Origin: Utricularia gibba
Taxonomy: Eukaryota > Streptophyta > Magnoliopsida > Lamiales > Lentibulariaceae
Assembly: GCA_002189035.1 (NCBI GenBank)
Contig: CM007990.1
Span: 1,860,001-1,924,000, forward strand
Direction of reading: 5' to 3'
DNA: 64,000 nucleotides
In this document: positions 12,770 through 24,619 of the stretch, piece after piece
Position numbering within the stretch: position 1 is the first letter of the stretch
How the letters are laid out: the number at the start of each line of letters is the position of its first letter
Translations under genes and position numbers: made by a program
Notes under the pieces: generated by a model
The model's input: only the letters and a program-made list of their open reading frames with translations
Told to the model about the DNA's origin: nothing
Database searches by the model: none

Positions 12770-14166
12770 TGATAAACGGAAATTTCCTAATATCGTTGCA
12801 ATAAAAATAGAAAATACGTATCAAATAAATTTATAATCCCTAATCCTCATAAAATACAAATTAAACTGAAAATGCATAGTAGAATTCGGGGTCGATCACA
12901 AGGAGTTTGTGCTTGTCTTGTATTTCAGCAAATGCAGAATTCAAAGTAGGTAAGTCTTAGTCTAAGCTCGGAACAACATTTGTAAACAACTTCGGTATAC
13001 AAGATCAATAAACGGTATCAGGTCTTAACGCTAAAGTAACAAGTACTGGTTCTAACTCAGAATAATACTAACGTGCCTTAAGGATCTACAGGTGGTGTGT
13101 GCCAAAATTCCTAATTTAATCTACCATGTTCCTATACTCATAACTTCAAATAACCTAAGTCTACCCAGGTCATTCACCATATTTTCGGCTAAGTTAGTCC
13201 TCCATATCATCACCAACCTTACAATTAGGTCCACCCGCATGCAAAACATATAGAACTAGGTCTACCCGGTTCTACTGATTCTACCCCGGACTAACACTTA
13301 TTGCTCCCGTCTTGACTTGTTGGTCTACCTCTAAATCAAGCATCTAAGTTGTGAAGCTACTTGTTCCCCCTCCTTAGGTCTACCCATAGTTTGATATAAA
13401 CAAGAACTAAGAAACTAAGGTCAATTTTACTAAAACTTCTAGACCCACACCACCATGTTTCACCTTAAGGCACTCTTAGGGTTTAGCTACTCATGCTTTG
13501 AAGGTAAAACATGATCACATTAACATAAAGCAACGAAAACGTCAAAAACATCGTGAAAGAGTTGGTTGCAGAAACTGAAAACATCAACAAACGAAAATAA
13601 AGCAATAAGAGTCCTGGTTTCCGTCTGCTACTGTTCCCTAGCCGGAACAGTAGCGCTGGACTGGGCTCTTATGCTGTTCTTGAGGATGAAGATCTTCTTC
13701 TCCTCTCCTGATTCAGTACTCGTCGTGTCAGGGGAGAAGCCCCCTCCTTGGGTCTGCCCTCTTTCCCTCCTTCTCTTCTCTCCAAAAATATCTTCACATT
13801 TTTTTTTCCATTTTTCAAAATCAGTCCACTGTTTCTGACATTCATACTGTTCCTGGCGTGAACCTGCAGATTGTAGGCGGCTGAATATTAATCATGTCTC
13901 CTCCTTGTGTCTTGTGCCCCTTCTTCCAAATCTCCACATGCACGAAATTCATGTATCCTCCCTAATTTTAGAACTTTGCTGCTGGATTAGAAAAATGTTA
14001 ATAACATGCGATGGGCTAAATCCTTTGATTTAGCCCATTAACACATAAAATCGCATTATGTCCTAAAATTTGGTGAAAATACTAAAAACTATAAGATAAA
14101 CACTTCAAACATGATTCAAAAGTATAATTTTCTTATTCTAATAATAGGAAAATTCGTGTGTTATCA
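12770..14166 (-). repeat. Probable gypsy LTR or terminal noncoding region with TGATAA/TTATCA ends
   Basis: The segment starts TGATAAACGGAAATTTCC and ends GGAAAATTCGTGTGTTATCA, so its ends are short imperfect inverted repeats of the TG...CA type, as in LTRs. It is noncoding, contains a GGGGTCGATCACAAGGAG-like block typical of plant gypsy noncoding DNA and many CTAGGTCTACC-like phrases, and sits on the 3' side of the minus-strand gypsy protease region at 15856-16743. A second copy that would prove it an LTR is not in the window, and the pattern beside it (14171-14187) does not look like a standard polypurine tract, so the boundaries are uncertain. Confidence 0.4.
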
Positions 14167-15855
14167 CACTATGCTACAACGACACCAGATTTGTTCTCAA
14201 GTCCAAAATAAGACTAATAAAATCCTGTTTTTCGAAATGTTTCATGATAGACATGAATGACCATGTTCACATTTCAGATGCATGAACCATAGGTGTGCTT
14301 GTGTGCAAAACAGGTAACACTTCAGCATGCATGAATAGATTCTTCTTGGAGAGTGCTTTCAAAGATTAAAACAATGAATCAACATATTCAAAGCAAGCAA
14401 AAGATTGTGATTGTCAACTCAGTTGGTTTTTTCGTTTCTTGCATCTATCCCTCCCTTTTTTCTTTCATATATATGAGATAGTGAATGAACAAACATTTAA
14501 GAATCAGTCTAGGCATAATTTCAAGACCTCTTTTCTTCATACAAAGAGTGTTGGCCAAGCACTCTCACCTTATACCCCCAGGTCTACTTCCACTCCTCTA
14601 AACAAATTCATTCATGCTTATTCATTCACTTTTCAATGAGTCTACACACGCTTTTCAGTTGTGTGTTGCTTTTTAGATTCAGGTTTCATCGCTTTTCAAA
14701 TGATGATGCTTTTCTTGACCCTTATTCTCTCTCTCTTCTTCTCTTTTTTTTTTTTTTTATCACCAATCACTAATCCTTGCAGCAATGAAATATATCAACT
14801 CATGCAAACAAATCTAGATTGCACTCTTTAGGTTCCTCTAATCATGCTTGCACTCACATAGGAAAATAATTGGGATTCATGCTCTCAAGGTTTCATAAGG
14901 CTTCAAACAAAGCTCATGCATCCTAATCATCACAAGGCTATCATATCCCATCATTGAATTATTCGAAACAGGATTTGGATTATCAAGTAAAAACACAATA
15001 TACATAAACAGACAAATAACTCCTAGCATAGACTAACAGATACGACCTTTCCTAGAGATAAACATGATACCAAAATAAACCTAAAATCAAATTAAACGAA
15101 GCAGCACGTTACTTGTGCAGGGAGGAGTCATTCACTCCCTATTTTAGTCTCTTCTTTCTTGAATCAAATAGCCACTTTATCACATATCATTTCAAGGTTC
15201 TTCAAATAGCACAAAAGGAGTTGAAGCATGATTTTCCTACTTTACCATTCGTGCACTTTCACAGAATCCTGCAATTTTTCTGAGACAAATCTATTTCCCT
15301 TTACCTTGTTGGTTCATTAGTTTCTCAGAAATTAAGCATTAAAGCTTGATCCTCATGCCAACATAAAAAAAAAAAAGAAGTCCAAATCATAAACTCCATC
15401 AACATATTTGCAAGAATTGTAGCAACCTAACAGCAACCATGTTGTGCTAATTTAAACATGAAAGTCATAAACATCAGTTAGCACAATTTCTCAGAAAAAT
15501 AAGACATGATTTTCAGCACACTCGAACCCAATTCCAATCAAAACAAAATCAAACAGAAACACATGAAACCTAATCAACTAAAATTAATCTAGATAATGAA
15601 ATAAAATGCTGAAATAAAATTTAGCTATGGGTTGCCTCCCACAAGCGCCCTTGTTTTTAGTCTTGGACTCGACTATTTTTGAGGCTATGTTTTTGCTGCA
15701 TCTTCAAATGCAGTATCATCAGTAAAATTATGAGCCTCATTCTCAAAAGTCTCATATAAATTGTTCAACATTTTGAAGCCTCCATCCTTGCATCTCCTCC
15801 ACCAAAATGGATCATTCCAAAGTCCACATTTTTCAGCATTCAAAGACATGCTCAT
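14167..15855 (-). mobile_element. Noncoding 3' part of a decayed gypsy element
   Basis: No coding frame survives here. On the minus strand the stretch at 15622-15652 carries the phrase GGGAGGCAACCCATAGC, which I know from the 3' noncoding part of plant gypsy elements, and the protease frame runs into it directly. The expected RT, RNase H and integrase between protease and this region are absent, so they were deleted before or after insertion. Confidence 0.45.
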
Positions 15856-16743
15856 TTAAGGGCATTCATTTCCAACTGGCATCATTCCTACAGTAATAAA
15901 ATGAACAATATCAGTAGATCCTCGTTCCCAGTTTGTAATCTTACCTAAGAATAGTTGTTCGCTGGGAAACGCTTCTGCAATTATGCAATCTTCAATCCTG
16001 TTGAGTTTCCCAGAATTATTGACAAAAACATTTGTCCCCACAATATTATCCAAAATTTCTTTTGGATTCTGGATGAATTCCTCGAACAAGGTTGTCTCTT
16101 GATCCAAGCTGAGACCATCAGAAAGAATTACAGAATCTTCATGCTTATCATTCATCAAAATTTCTTGCATGTGAGCATCCAATGGCTTTTGCTTTGAGAT
16201 TTTCTCTTCTTGTTCACCTCCAAGAGCACTCAAATACTCCAGCTTTGCCTCAATGTTTGCATTCTCAAGAAATAATTCTTCATATTCTTTTCCCTTTTTG
16301 TCAATTTCTTCCTTCAAGTATTCTTCAACAAATTTTTCCGTTGGCTCCATAGAAGAAACTCCTTCAAAATCACTTGGAGAGTTGTTAACATCCTTCATGT
16401 GGAGTGTGATCTTTTCTTCATCAAGAGACATCTCAATTGTCCCCATCTTCACATTGATAATAGCATTGGATGTGCTCAAAAATGGTCTTCCCAAAATTAT
16501 GGTAGTGTCCTTTGATCCTTCAGTAGGCATATTGATTACATAAAAATCAGCTGGAAATATCAGATCCTCAATTCGAATTAGGACATCTTCTACCAAACCT
16601 TTTGAAAAAATGACACTTCGATTCGCCAATTCAATTTGTACTCCGGATGCTTTCAAGGGTCCCAATCTAAGAGCTTCATAAACTGAATATGACATCACAT
16701 TAACAGAAGCCCCTAAATCAGCCATGGCTCTCCTAATATTCAA
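15856..16743 (-). pseudogene. Ty3/gypsy polyprotein fragment with retroviral-type aspartic protease
   Basis: A 295-codon open frame covers the protease region of a plant gypsy polyprotein. ADLGASVNVMSYSVYEAL is the family's protease active-site block (D-L-G-A-S in place of D-S/T-G), followed by LIFPADFYVINM and IILGRPFLSTSNAIINVK. The rest is an acidic, Glu/Lys-rich linker that ends without entering RT. The frame begins abruptly at about 16744 with no gag upstream, so both ends are truncated. The element lies on the same strand as the neighbouring copia element but is unrelated to it. It is non-functional as it stands. Confidence 0.85.
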
Positions 16744-16899
16744 CCAAGGTTTGGTTGGAAGGAAAATAAGTCAGATTTGTAGTAGTTTTGTTAAATTATT
16801 AGTTTGAAAAGTCCAAAATATTCTTTAATCATAAATATACACCACCCTGATTTTCATTTCCATCAACCATTTGCAAATTGCTTGAGAGTGACTAGAGAT

Positions 16900-17219
16900 T
16901 GTTGATGCAAGAAAAAGAGAGTCTTGGGAAGTAACGAAAAGGTAATGCTTCTGAGATCACCTTGGATGAAAAACGACTCATGAACAATAAGAATGACCAA
17001 AACCCCCATTCACGCATTCCTAGTAGGGTTTATATATACCCAATACCTAGATTACCCAACAGTGGGCCACAATTATTGAAAACACACAAAAAGCCCAACA
17101 ACTCGAATCCAACACTTCCATGCTCGAACTCAACACCTTTTATCTGAAATATAACATTATGACACAAGATTAGTGCTTCCAATCACCTTCAAACTTTGGA
17201 TTGAGGCTGATCTCCAACA
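16900..17219 (-). repeat. Copia 3' LTR (left copy)
   Basis: A 320-bp repeat that starts TGTTGATGCAAG and ends GATCTCCAACA, matching 21932-22251 at every base I compared. Terminal TGTTG...CAACA inverted ends are standard. A 61-codon open frame inside it is duplicated in the other LTR and is not a gene. Confidence 0.96.
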
Positions 17220-20200
17220 CTCCCCCCCAGACCGAGATCTCCCAACTTGAGAAAGTCTTCTATAGTCATGAGATTCATGTTCTTCCTTGCTAGCTCAAAC
17301 TGAACTCTGTTCAAACCTTTGGTGAGCCCATCAGCAAGCTGATTCCCACTCTCAACATACTGCACTTTAATCTTCTTCTCCTTGATGTAATTCCTTATGA
17401 CATGATACCTGATTCTTATGTGCTTGGCTTTGCTGAAGTTCGTTGGATCTTTGGCAATGGAGATTGCAGCTCGATTATCCATAAGCAGATGTGTAGCTTC
17501 CTTTTGTATGAATCCAAGTTCGTTTAGCATCTGCCTCAACCAAACACAATAGTTCGAAGCATGTGCTGCTGAGATGTATTCTGCTTCAACTGTTGATTGT
17601 GCTACGACTTTTTGTTTCTTCGAAAACCAGACTACAGGACTCTTATTTAAGAAGAAGAGTGCACCAGATGTGCTCTTGCTATCTTCAGCCATACCATAAT
17701 CACTATCTGAGTAGGCTCTAAGTTTCAAGACTGGTTTTTCACCTTCATAGGGATAGAACAATCCGAAATCAGTAGTAGATTTTATGTACCTGAAAGCTCT
17801 TTTCACAGCTGCCATGTGAGTTGTTGTTGGTTTGTTGAGGAAGCGAGATAAGACATTTACACAAAAACACAAGTCAGGCCTTGTATGCTGGAGATAAATG
17901 AGGCTTCCAATCATACTTCTATAAGTAGTGGCATCCACATTCTTTCCCTGATTGTTCTCTCCAATCACTTGTTTGTAATCCAAAGGCGTTTTTGAAGGAT
18001 TGACATCTTTGAACCCAAACCTTTCAAGAAGTTCATTACATTACTTTTTCTGAGATATGAATGTTCCAACACCTTCAAGTTGATGAATTTCCATGCCTAG
18101 ATAATAGGACATCATTCCAAGGTCAGTCATCTTGAATTCATTTTTGAGTAGAGCTTTGAATTCCTCAATCTTACTTTCATTACCTGAGGTAATCATAAGA
18201 TCATCCACATATAAGCTAATAAATAAATGATCATCTTCTTTTCCTTTAACATATAATGAGTAATCACTATATGTTTTTCTGAAACCAATACCCTGGAGAA
18301 AGTTATCCATGCGTTCATTCCATGCTCTAGGAGCTTGCTTCAACCCATAGAGAGATTTCTTTAGCTTCAATACCTTGTCTTCATGACCTGACACTTCGAA
18401 GCCCTTTGGTTGTTCAACAAAAACAACCTCCTCCAACACACCATTCAAGAACGCAGTCTTGACATCCATGTGATGCACTTTCCATCCATGAGCAGCTGAA
18501 ATGGCAAGAAGTACTTTAATCGTGTCAAATCTTGCTACTGGTGCAAAAATATCATGAAAATTTATTCCTTTGATCTAACTATATCCCTTGGCTACTAATC
18601 TAGCCTTATATTTGTTGATAGAGCCATCTGCATTCATCTTGGTTTTGAATAACCACTTGAGGCCAATAGGTTTGAAACCCCTATCCTTAGGTTTCTCAAC
18701 TAATTCCCATGTTTCATTTTCAAGTATAGAATTCATTTCTTCCTTCATGGCCTCTCTCCATTTAGGATTTTGTACAGCCACTTCAAATGATGTTGGATCT
18801 CCTGTCAATAATCCAGCCAAAATATCAGCCACAGCATCTTGGACATCATCATTCAACTTGGAGAAACTTATTGTAGAAGCCTTGTTTCTTTTGCTTCTTC
18901 TAATGTCAGTAACATGACTATCTTCATTATCTATTGAATCTCTGATGTTTTTGCGTTTCCTCCTTTGCCAATCACGATCAGATGGGTAATAATCTTCATC
19001 ATCAGTATCAGGTTCCTCTCCATTAGATTCATCTGTTGATGAGTCTTCTACATTCGTGCCTTGCTCCTCTTCTGGGATTTCGAAATTCCCATATGAAGGT
19101 TGATCATTGGCCTGATGAGATCGTCCATACAGGGGTTCAGAGTTTGATTCTGAATTCTGATTGGGCGAGCCATCTTGATTTGTGACCTTCTCCTCCTCTT
19201 GAGCTGGAAAATTCTCATCTGAATGCTGATCATTTACTTGATTTGAATCTTCATGAACGAGTTCTGAAGTTTCTTGGTTTGTTGAATTGCTGGAAGAGAA
19301 GTTTTGAGGCATGTGTGTCCAGAGGTCTCCTTTCACATGGGTGCTATGCCTTTCAAGACTTTTATGAGCTTCTGCATCATTCAGAGCAATGCAATCATCA
19401 ATTAAAGTATACCTTGCACCTTCATCAAAAGTGACATCATGGCTGAGGATAAATTTCTTCTGTTGAGGTAGATAAACTTTATATCCCTTGGTAGTGTTGC
19501 TATAACCAACAAATACACCAGATACAGATTTCTTTTCAAGTTTTCCTCGTTTTTGGTCTGGTATATGAGTAAAACACAGACTACCAAAGATTTTGAGATG
19601 ATCAACCTTTTTAATATAACCATGCCATTTTTCATGGGCGGTTTTTCCACTAATCGCCCTTGAGGGAAGCAAGTTCAACAGATATACAGATGTAGATACC
19701 GCTTCAGCCCAGAAACTTACAGGAAGACCTTTCTCAAACAATAGGCATCTTGACATATCAAGGATTGTTCTGTTTCTCCTTTCACATATACCATTCTGTT
19801 GTGGAGAATATGGTACGGTGAATTGATGCATGATTCCCTCATTTTCACAGAACATTCTCATGCTATTATTGTAGAATTCGCCTCCATTGTCTGATCTAAT
19901 CATCTTCAAAGAGCATCCACTCTGATTCTCGACCATCACTTTGAATTTTCGAAAGATATGAGGAAATTCTGACTTGCTTTTAAGAAAGTAAACCCAACAA
20001 TAACGTGAATAATCATCAATGAATGTAATAAAGTATCTACTCCCCCCTAATGAACATTCCTTAAATGGTGCACAAACATCTGTATGCACAAGCTCTAATT
20101 TCTCCTTTGCTACTGAATCACTGGAATAAAAGGGCTTTCTACACTGTTTACCTTGATGACACACTTCACATATGGCATTAGCAAACTTGATGTCTTTCAA

Positions 20201-21901
20201 TTCCAGTACTTCCTTATTCTTCTGCAATATTTTCAAATTGTTGAAGCTATAGTGCCCAAAACGTTTGTGCCAAAGGCTGCTTTGATCTTGAAGTGAGAAA
20301 ATACAACTTTTATGATCACTGACCATGATTTGGTAGAGGTTGTAGGTGGTCAACACAGTATGGAATTCAATCTTCATTTTTGGATCAGCAACCTTAACTG
20401 TAGTGGTTATACCACCAGCATCTTTCATCAACTCAATGTCAAAACCTTGCCTGCTCAATTGGCCAAAGCTCAACAGGTTCTGTTTGAGGTTTGGTGAATA
20501 ATAAACATCATCAACTTGAACAATTCCTTCTTTTAGCAAGAGTAAAATGCTTCCTTTGCCCACAATGCCAATATTTTCACCAGTGCACGTGCTTACCTCC
20601 TTCCCAATCCTTTCAAGCTTGAGAAATGACCTTGTATCACAACATACATGATAGGAGGCGCCAGAGTCCAAGTACCACCCTTTAGCATCTGAGGCTACTG
20701 TCATTAGAGCACACTCATACTCAAAATGATCTTCAAAAGATATTTCTGGCTCATCTTCAAAGTAGGTAAAGGATGCATGTGATTTCTCTTCCCTGGAAGT
20801 AGCCTTCTTGTTATGCTCAACTTTTATTGGATTTGACATTCCACATACCTTGTCAAGATGGCCTCTTTGATTGCATTTCGTGCACAAAGCATCAGGCTTC
20901 CACCAACAAAACTCACTCCTGTGATTCTGTTTGTTACAATGCTTGCAAGCATTTGTGCTTAAAGTCCAACAATCTTCACTCTTATGGTTGGATTTGTCAC
21001 AATGCCTGCACTTCTGATTGCCCATCGTTGATGTGGGGATTGACGTTGGTGATTGTTTGATGGCTGTTGATTTGACATCCTTGACATTGTTAATTGCACC
21101 TGAGTTTATATTCATATTCTGCATTTTGGTGAGGAGAGCAGCTTCACCATAAGTTTTCTCAACTTCATAACCATCTCTTAGCTCCAATCTCTTTTCTGTA
21201 GATTGCAACTCAATCATGAATTCTCTAAATGTTGGCTCTGGTGTAACAGGATATTCAGGATATAACTGATGGAGCTTTCCTTCAATAATGTCAAGGATTC
21301 TTCTTTCTGTCTCAAGTGCACATAACTTTGGCTCGAATCTTGCAGGTAGGCTCATGATTGCCTTGCTAATCACCTTTTGATCCTCAAGTTGTTTCCCCAA
21401 TCCTCGAATCTCCTTCACAAGCTTCGCAGTACGTTCATAATAGACTTGTATGGTTTCATTGTCTAACATTTTGTTCCTCTCAAAGTCCTCCAGCTTGTTT
21501 TTGCGTAATATTTCTCTCAGTTTGGCATCACCTTCATAATGGGATTTGAGAGTATCCCATATTTCTTTTGCTGATTGACACTCTGCAATATCATCAAATA
21601 GATGTTCAGAGATGGCTTGATACAAGGCATCCATTGCTTCATCTTTTCTCTGTTGAAGATATTCAGCTGCCTCTTGCTGTTCTGATGTGGATTTGCTTGT
21701 TATTGTAATCGCCGGAATCTCCCTTTCGACAACATCCCAAATCTTTCTGACCCGCAGGTAGCTGCGCATCTTTTTGACCCAGCTTCCATACTCTGAACCA
21801 TCAAATATTGGAGGTCCTCTACCAGATGCCATCATAGCCACCGCTTGACAAGCTTTGGGTTGAAAAACGCTGAACGGTAAATAAAATACTGAAACGAGCA
21901 C
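17189..21901 (-). pseudogene. Copia gag-pol polyprotein, one frame with two premature stops
   Basis: A single frame of about 1,570 codons encodes all copia proteins in order. Initiation is probably at the Met-Met pair near 21835. Counted from 21901: gag capsid region residues 28-250; three CX2CX4HX4C zinc knuckles at C298, C319 and C340; protease YLDSGAS (412-416); integrase zinc motif (H545, H550, C578, C581) and catalytic D607, D671 and E707; RT from about 1050. Beyond the first stop come the RT catalytic block SLYVDDLM and the RNase H block QSTVEAEY. The frame is broken by TAG at 18577-18575 inside RT and TAA at 18043-18041 after the YVDD block. No frameshift was needed. Everything through integrase is open; RT and RNase H are not. 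Confidence 0.93.
17220..17228 (-). promoter_or_regulatory. Copia polypurine tract
   Basis: On the minus strand GGGGGGGAG abuts the 3' LTR directly. In LTR retrotransposons this RNase H-resistant purine run primes plus-strand DNA synthesis. Confidence 0.85.
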
Positions 21902-21917
21902 AGGTTTGAGAACCTTA

Positions 21918-21931
21918 CTGTTCTGATACCA
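21918..21931 (-). promoter_or_regulatory. Copia primer-binding site (initiator tRNA-Met type)
   Basis: TGGTATCAGAACAG on the minus strand abuts the 5' LTR. It matches the usual tRNA-iMet primer-binding site TGGTATCAGAGC at the first ten bases, consistent with priming of minus-strand synthesis. Confidence 0.88.
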
Positions 21932-22251
21932 TGTTGATGCAAGAAAAAGAGAGTCTTGGGAAGTAACGAAAAGGTAATGCTTCTGAGATCACCTTGGATG
22001 AAAAACGACTCATGAACAATAAGAATGACCAAAACCCCCATTCACGCATTCCTAGTAGGGTTTATATATACCCAATACCTAGATTACCCAACAGTGGGCC
22101 ACAATTATTGAAAACACACAAAAAGCCCAACAACTCGAATCCAACACTTCCATGCTCGAACTCAACACCTTTTATCTGAAATATAACATTATGACACAAG
22201 ATTAGTGCTTCCAATCACCTTCAAACTTTGGATTGAGGCTGATCTCCAACA
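21932..22251 (-). repeat. Copia 5' LTR (right copy)
   Basis: A 320-bp repeat identical to 16900-17219. As the 5' LTR of a minus-strand element it should contain the promoter: the run TATATA on the plus strand near 22066-22071 would serve as TATA sequence on either strand. Confidence 0.95.
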
Positions 22252-22256
22252 GAGAT

Positions 22257-23151
22257 AACTTTCTTCATGGGTTGGTCTTCACCTCTTCCATCCAAGTTTC
22301 CATTTGAGTGCACAAATGTTTGGCTTTTTGTAGGTAAACTATGGTTGAAAGCATATTAAAGAGGAGCTTGCACAGATGGACAAATGGGGAAATAGAACCA
22401 TTTACTGCATATTTGAAACAACTCGTAGTTGGGGGTGGAGATCTGACGACACCTTTCAACCCACCTATCATGTTGAATTGGAGAGGCTTATGTGAGATGC
22501 ATTGCCCATTTGTGATTTAAAAGCAACACCACACATTTCATCCAAGTTCAAGATGTGGAAAAGAACTACTTCACATTGTGCGAAGTTCTAGCCAAATGTG
22601 ATAATAGTTTCAACTATGTTTCAAAAAAGATTGAAGCAATCGAAGAAAAGTGAAAAGAGTTGTTGCAGGTGTTCTAATCATTAGTATTGCATTGTGATAT
22701 TGTTTACATATTATTAACTTCTATTCTTTATATGATAGCATAATAGAGAAAAGTATAATAAATTGAGAGACAAGACATTTCTATTTTATGAAAATTAGTG
22801 TGAGATTTACTACAAGGATAGCGCTACTGGTGATGATGGGGTTGGGTGTAATGAGGAGACAGAAGTAGCACCTGCACAATCAACAACTATGCCTATGATT
22901 GGGGATATATTCATCAATTGGTCGGTGAGTTGTCTGAAATTGAAACGGGGCCATCTGCAAATTCTGGTATAAGAAAAGCAAAGTTGGGAAAGAGGAAGAT
23001 AGTCAATGATCTTGAGCTAATCCTGACCCGGTTGGAAGATAAAATGGAAGTAATGGCTAACACCACTAACCAAGCCATGATTACGGCAGCATCCATCTTA
23101 GGAAGTGAGACCGAAGATCGAAAAAAGTCACTGCATTATTTCGAAAAATGA
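22257..23151 (+). pseudogene. PIF/Harbinger ORF1-like Myb/SANT-like DNA-binding protein, decayed
   Basis: Plus-strand fragments match the plant Myb/SANT-like DNA-binding protein that accompanies Harbinger transposases. HVELERLM followed by DLKATPHISSKFKMWKR (about 22470-22565) corresponds to the helical DNA-binding part; EIYYKDSATGDDGVG (about 22804-22848) to the usual C-terminal end of the domain; and a 77-codon frame (22918-23151) with a helical tail resembles the C-terminal region. Stops and frame changes separate the pieces, and the start is missing. In these elements ORF1 helps the transposase bind or localise. It faces the transposase fragment at 24780-25601. Confidence 0.6.
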
Positions 23152-23260
23152 ACTTGACAATAGTGAACCTCCTAAGAGTCTCTTCAAAGCTTCTGAATGA
23201 GTCAAGAAGTGTGAAATGCTTTCTAGATATGAACAATGATGAGAGAGAAAAATGAGTTGA

Positions 23261-24368
23261 TTGGGTATTTAGCCCTATACAAAAAAACTCTTGACTAAAT
23301 GGTCCTATTTGACAGACCTTAGCTAAATAGCCTTACTTTATGTAGGTATTAGTTAAATAGTCCTATTTTTATCACACATAAAAAATAAAATAATTATTAT
23401 TATGAAACATAATAAAATTAAATTAAATATACATTACATATGTATATTTTTTTTTATAATTAATATTTATATTTTATATTTTTATTTTTACTAAAATTAG
23501 ATGTATTTACTTATTTAATTGTAATTATCCTAAAAATGTTTTCATAATCTAATGAAACTTTTTCATGATATTGATTGTTGTTATAATTCACTGATTAATT
23601 TGAATAATTATCATGAAATTTTTTTTGTATTTTAGCTATTTCGTGATAATATTGGTTTTCGTAGTATTTATAGTTCTATTGGTATTTCAAAAAGAATGGA
23701 AATATTTATACAAAATCATTATATCAAATGTTTCAATTGAATTTATTTAATCTAAAAATATGTTTTGATACATCACCTAATAATATAATTAATACATATT
23801 AATATTTCTAATTTTTAAAAAAAAACTAAATGTGAAAATATATTAGTCAAATAACTTAATAAATTAGGTATAAGGTCGAATATTATACTAAATAGATAAA
23901 AATATTGATTAATAAATTTTTCACATTTAATTTTTTAAAAAAACATTGAGAAATATTATTGTGTATTAATTATATCATTAGACAACGTACCATAACATAT
24001 TTTTGGGTTAAATAAATTAAGTTAAAAGCATTTACTATAATAATTTTATATAAGTATTTTCATATCTTTTTTATATTAATTTATTATGAAAACATTTTTA
24101 ATATAACTACTAAATATTCATATTGATATTTATGTCATATTTTTAAAATTAAATAATTAAATATATTTAGTTTTAATATAACTAAAAATATAAAATAAAA
24201 ATACTAATTAATATAAATTATATATACATATATATTGTATTTTTCGTAAATAATAATTATTTTATTTTTTGTTTATGATAAAAGTAGAGCTATTTAACTA
24301 ATACCTACATAAAGTAGGACCATTTAGCTAAAGTATGCCAAATAGGACCATATAGCCAATTCACCCAA
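23261..24368. mobile_element. Non-autonomous 1.1-kb inverted-repeat DNA element inside the Harbinger element
   Basis: About 120 bp at each end are imperfect inverted repeats. The left end TTGGGTATTTAGCCCTAT and the reverse complement of the right end TTTGGGTGAATTGGCTAT match, and the pairing continues through TACTTTATGTAGGTATTAGT (20 bases identical) to AAAAAATAAAATAATTATTA. The interior is very AT-rich and noncoding. Fifteen-base direct repeats abut both ends (23246-23260 and 24369-24383, 13 of 15 identical). Long inverted repeats suggest a Mutator-like relative, but the flanking repeat is longer than the usual 9-11 bp. Confidence 0.75.
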
Positions 24369-24619
24369 AGAAAAATTAATTGATAGCATTCTATTGCCCA
24401 TGTGACATTTGCATCTTTTCCTTGTTCATCTTTTGTTATCTTGATCTAGCATCATTAATGCCTATTATTTCAGTAATTTTATATCAAAAAACAAAGTTGG
24501 TAAGACTAAAAACAATTTAGAACTTTCTCTTCTAAACATCATAATTTAACAACCTGTTGGAGTTTTTTTTATAAATCTATAGGTTTGAAAAACTTCATAA
24601 ATATCTCTATAACATTCAT

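Larger units (their letters stand above)
16895..22256 (-). mobile_element. Complete Ty1/copia LTR retrotransposon with target-site duplication
   Basis: The element is bounded by direct repeats of GAGAT (16895-16899 and 22252-22256), the 5-bp target duplication made by integrase. Inside are two 320-bp LTRs that look identical base for base, a primer-binding site, a polypurine tract and one gag-pol frame on the minus strand. The LTR identity implies recent insertion. The pre-insertion DNA reads through from 16894 into 22252. The pol frame contains two in-frame stops, so this copy should not be autonomous. Confidence 0.95.

Noticed and set aside
13566-13838. 90-codon frame with a hydrophobic stretch
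   Set aside because: It lies within LTR-like noncoding sequence and resembles chance coding.
16962-17147. 61-codon plus-strand frame, repeated exactly at 21994-22179
   Set aside because: It is inside the copia LTRs and antisense to the element; the duplication is the LTR itself.
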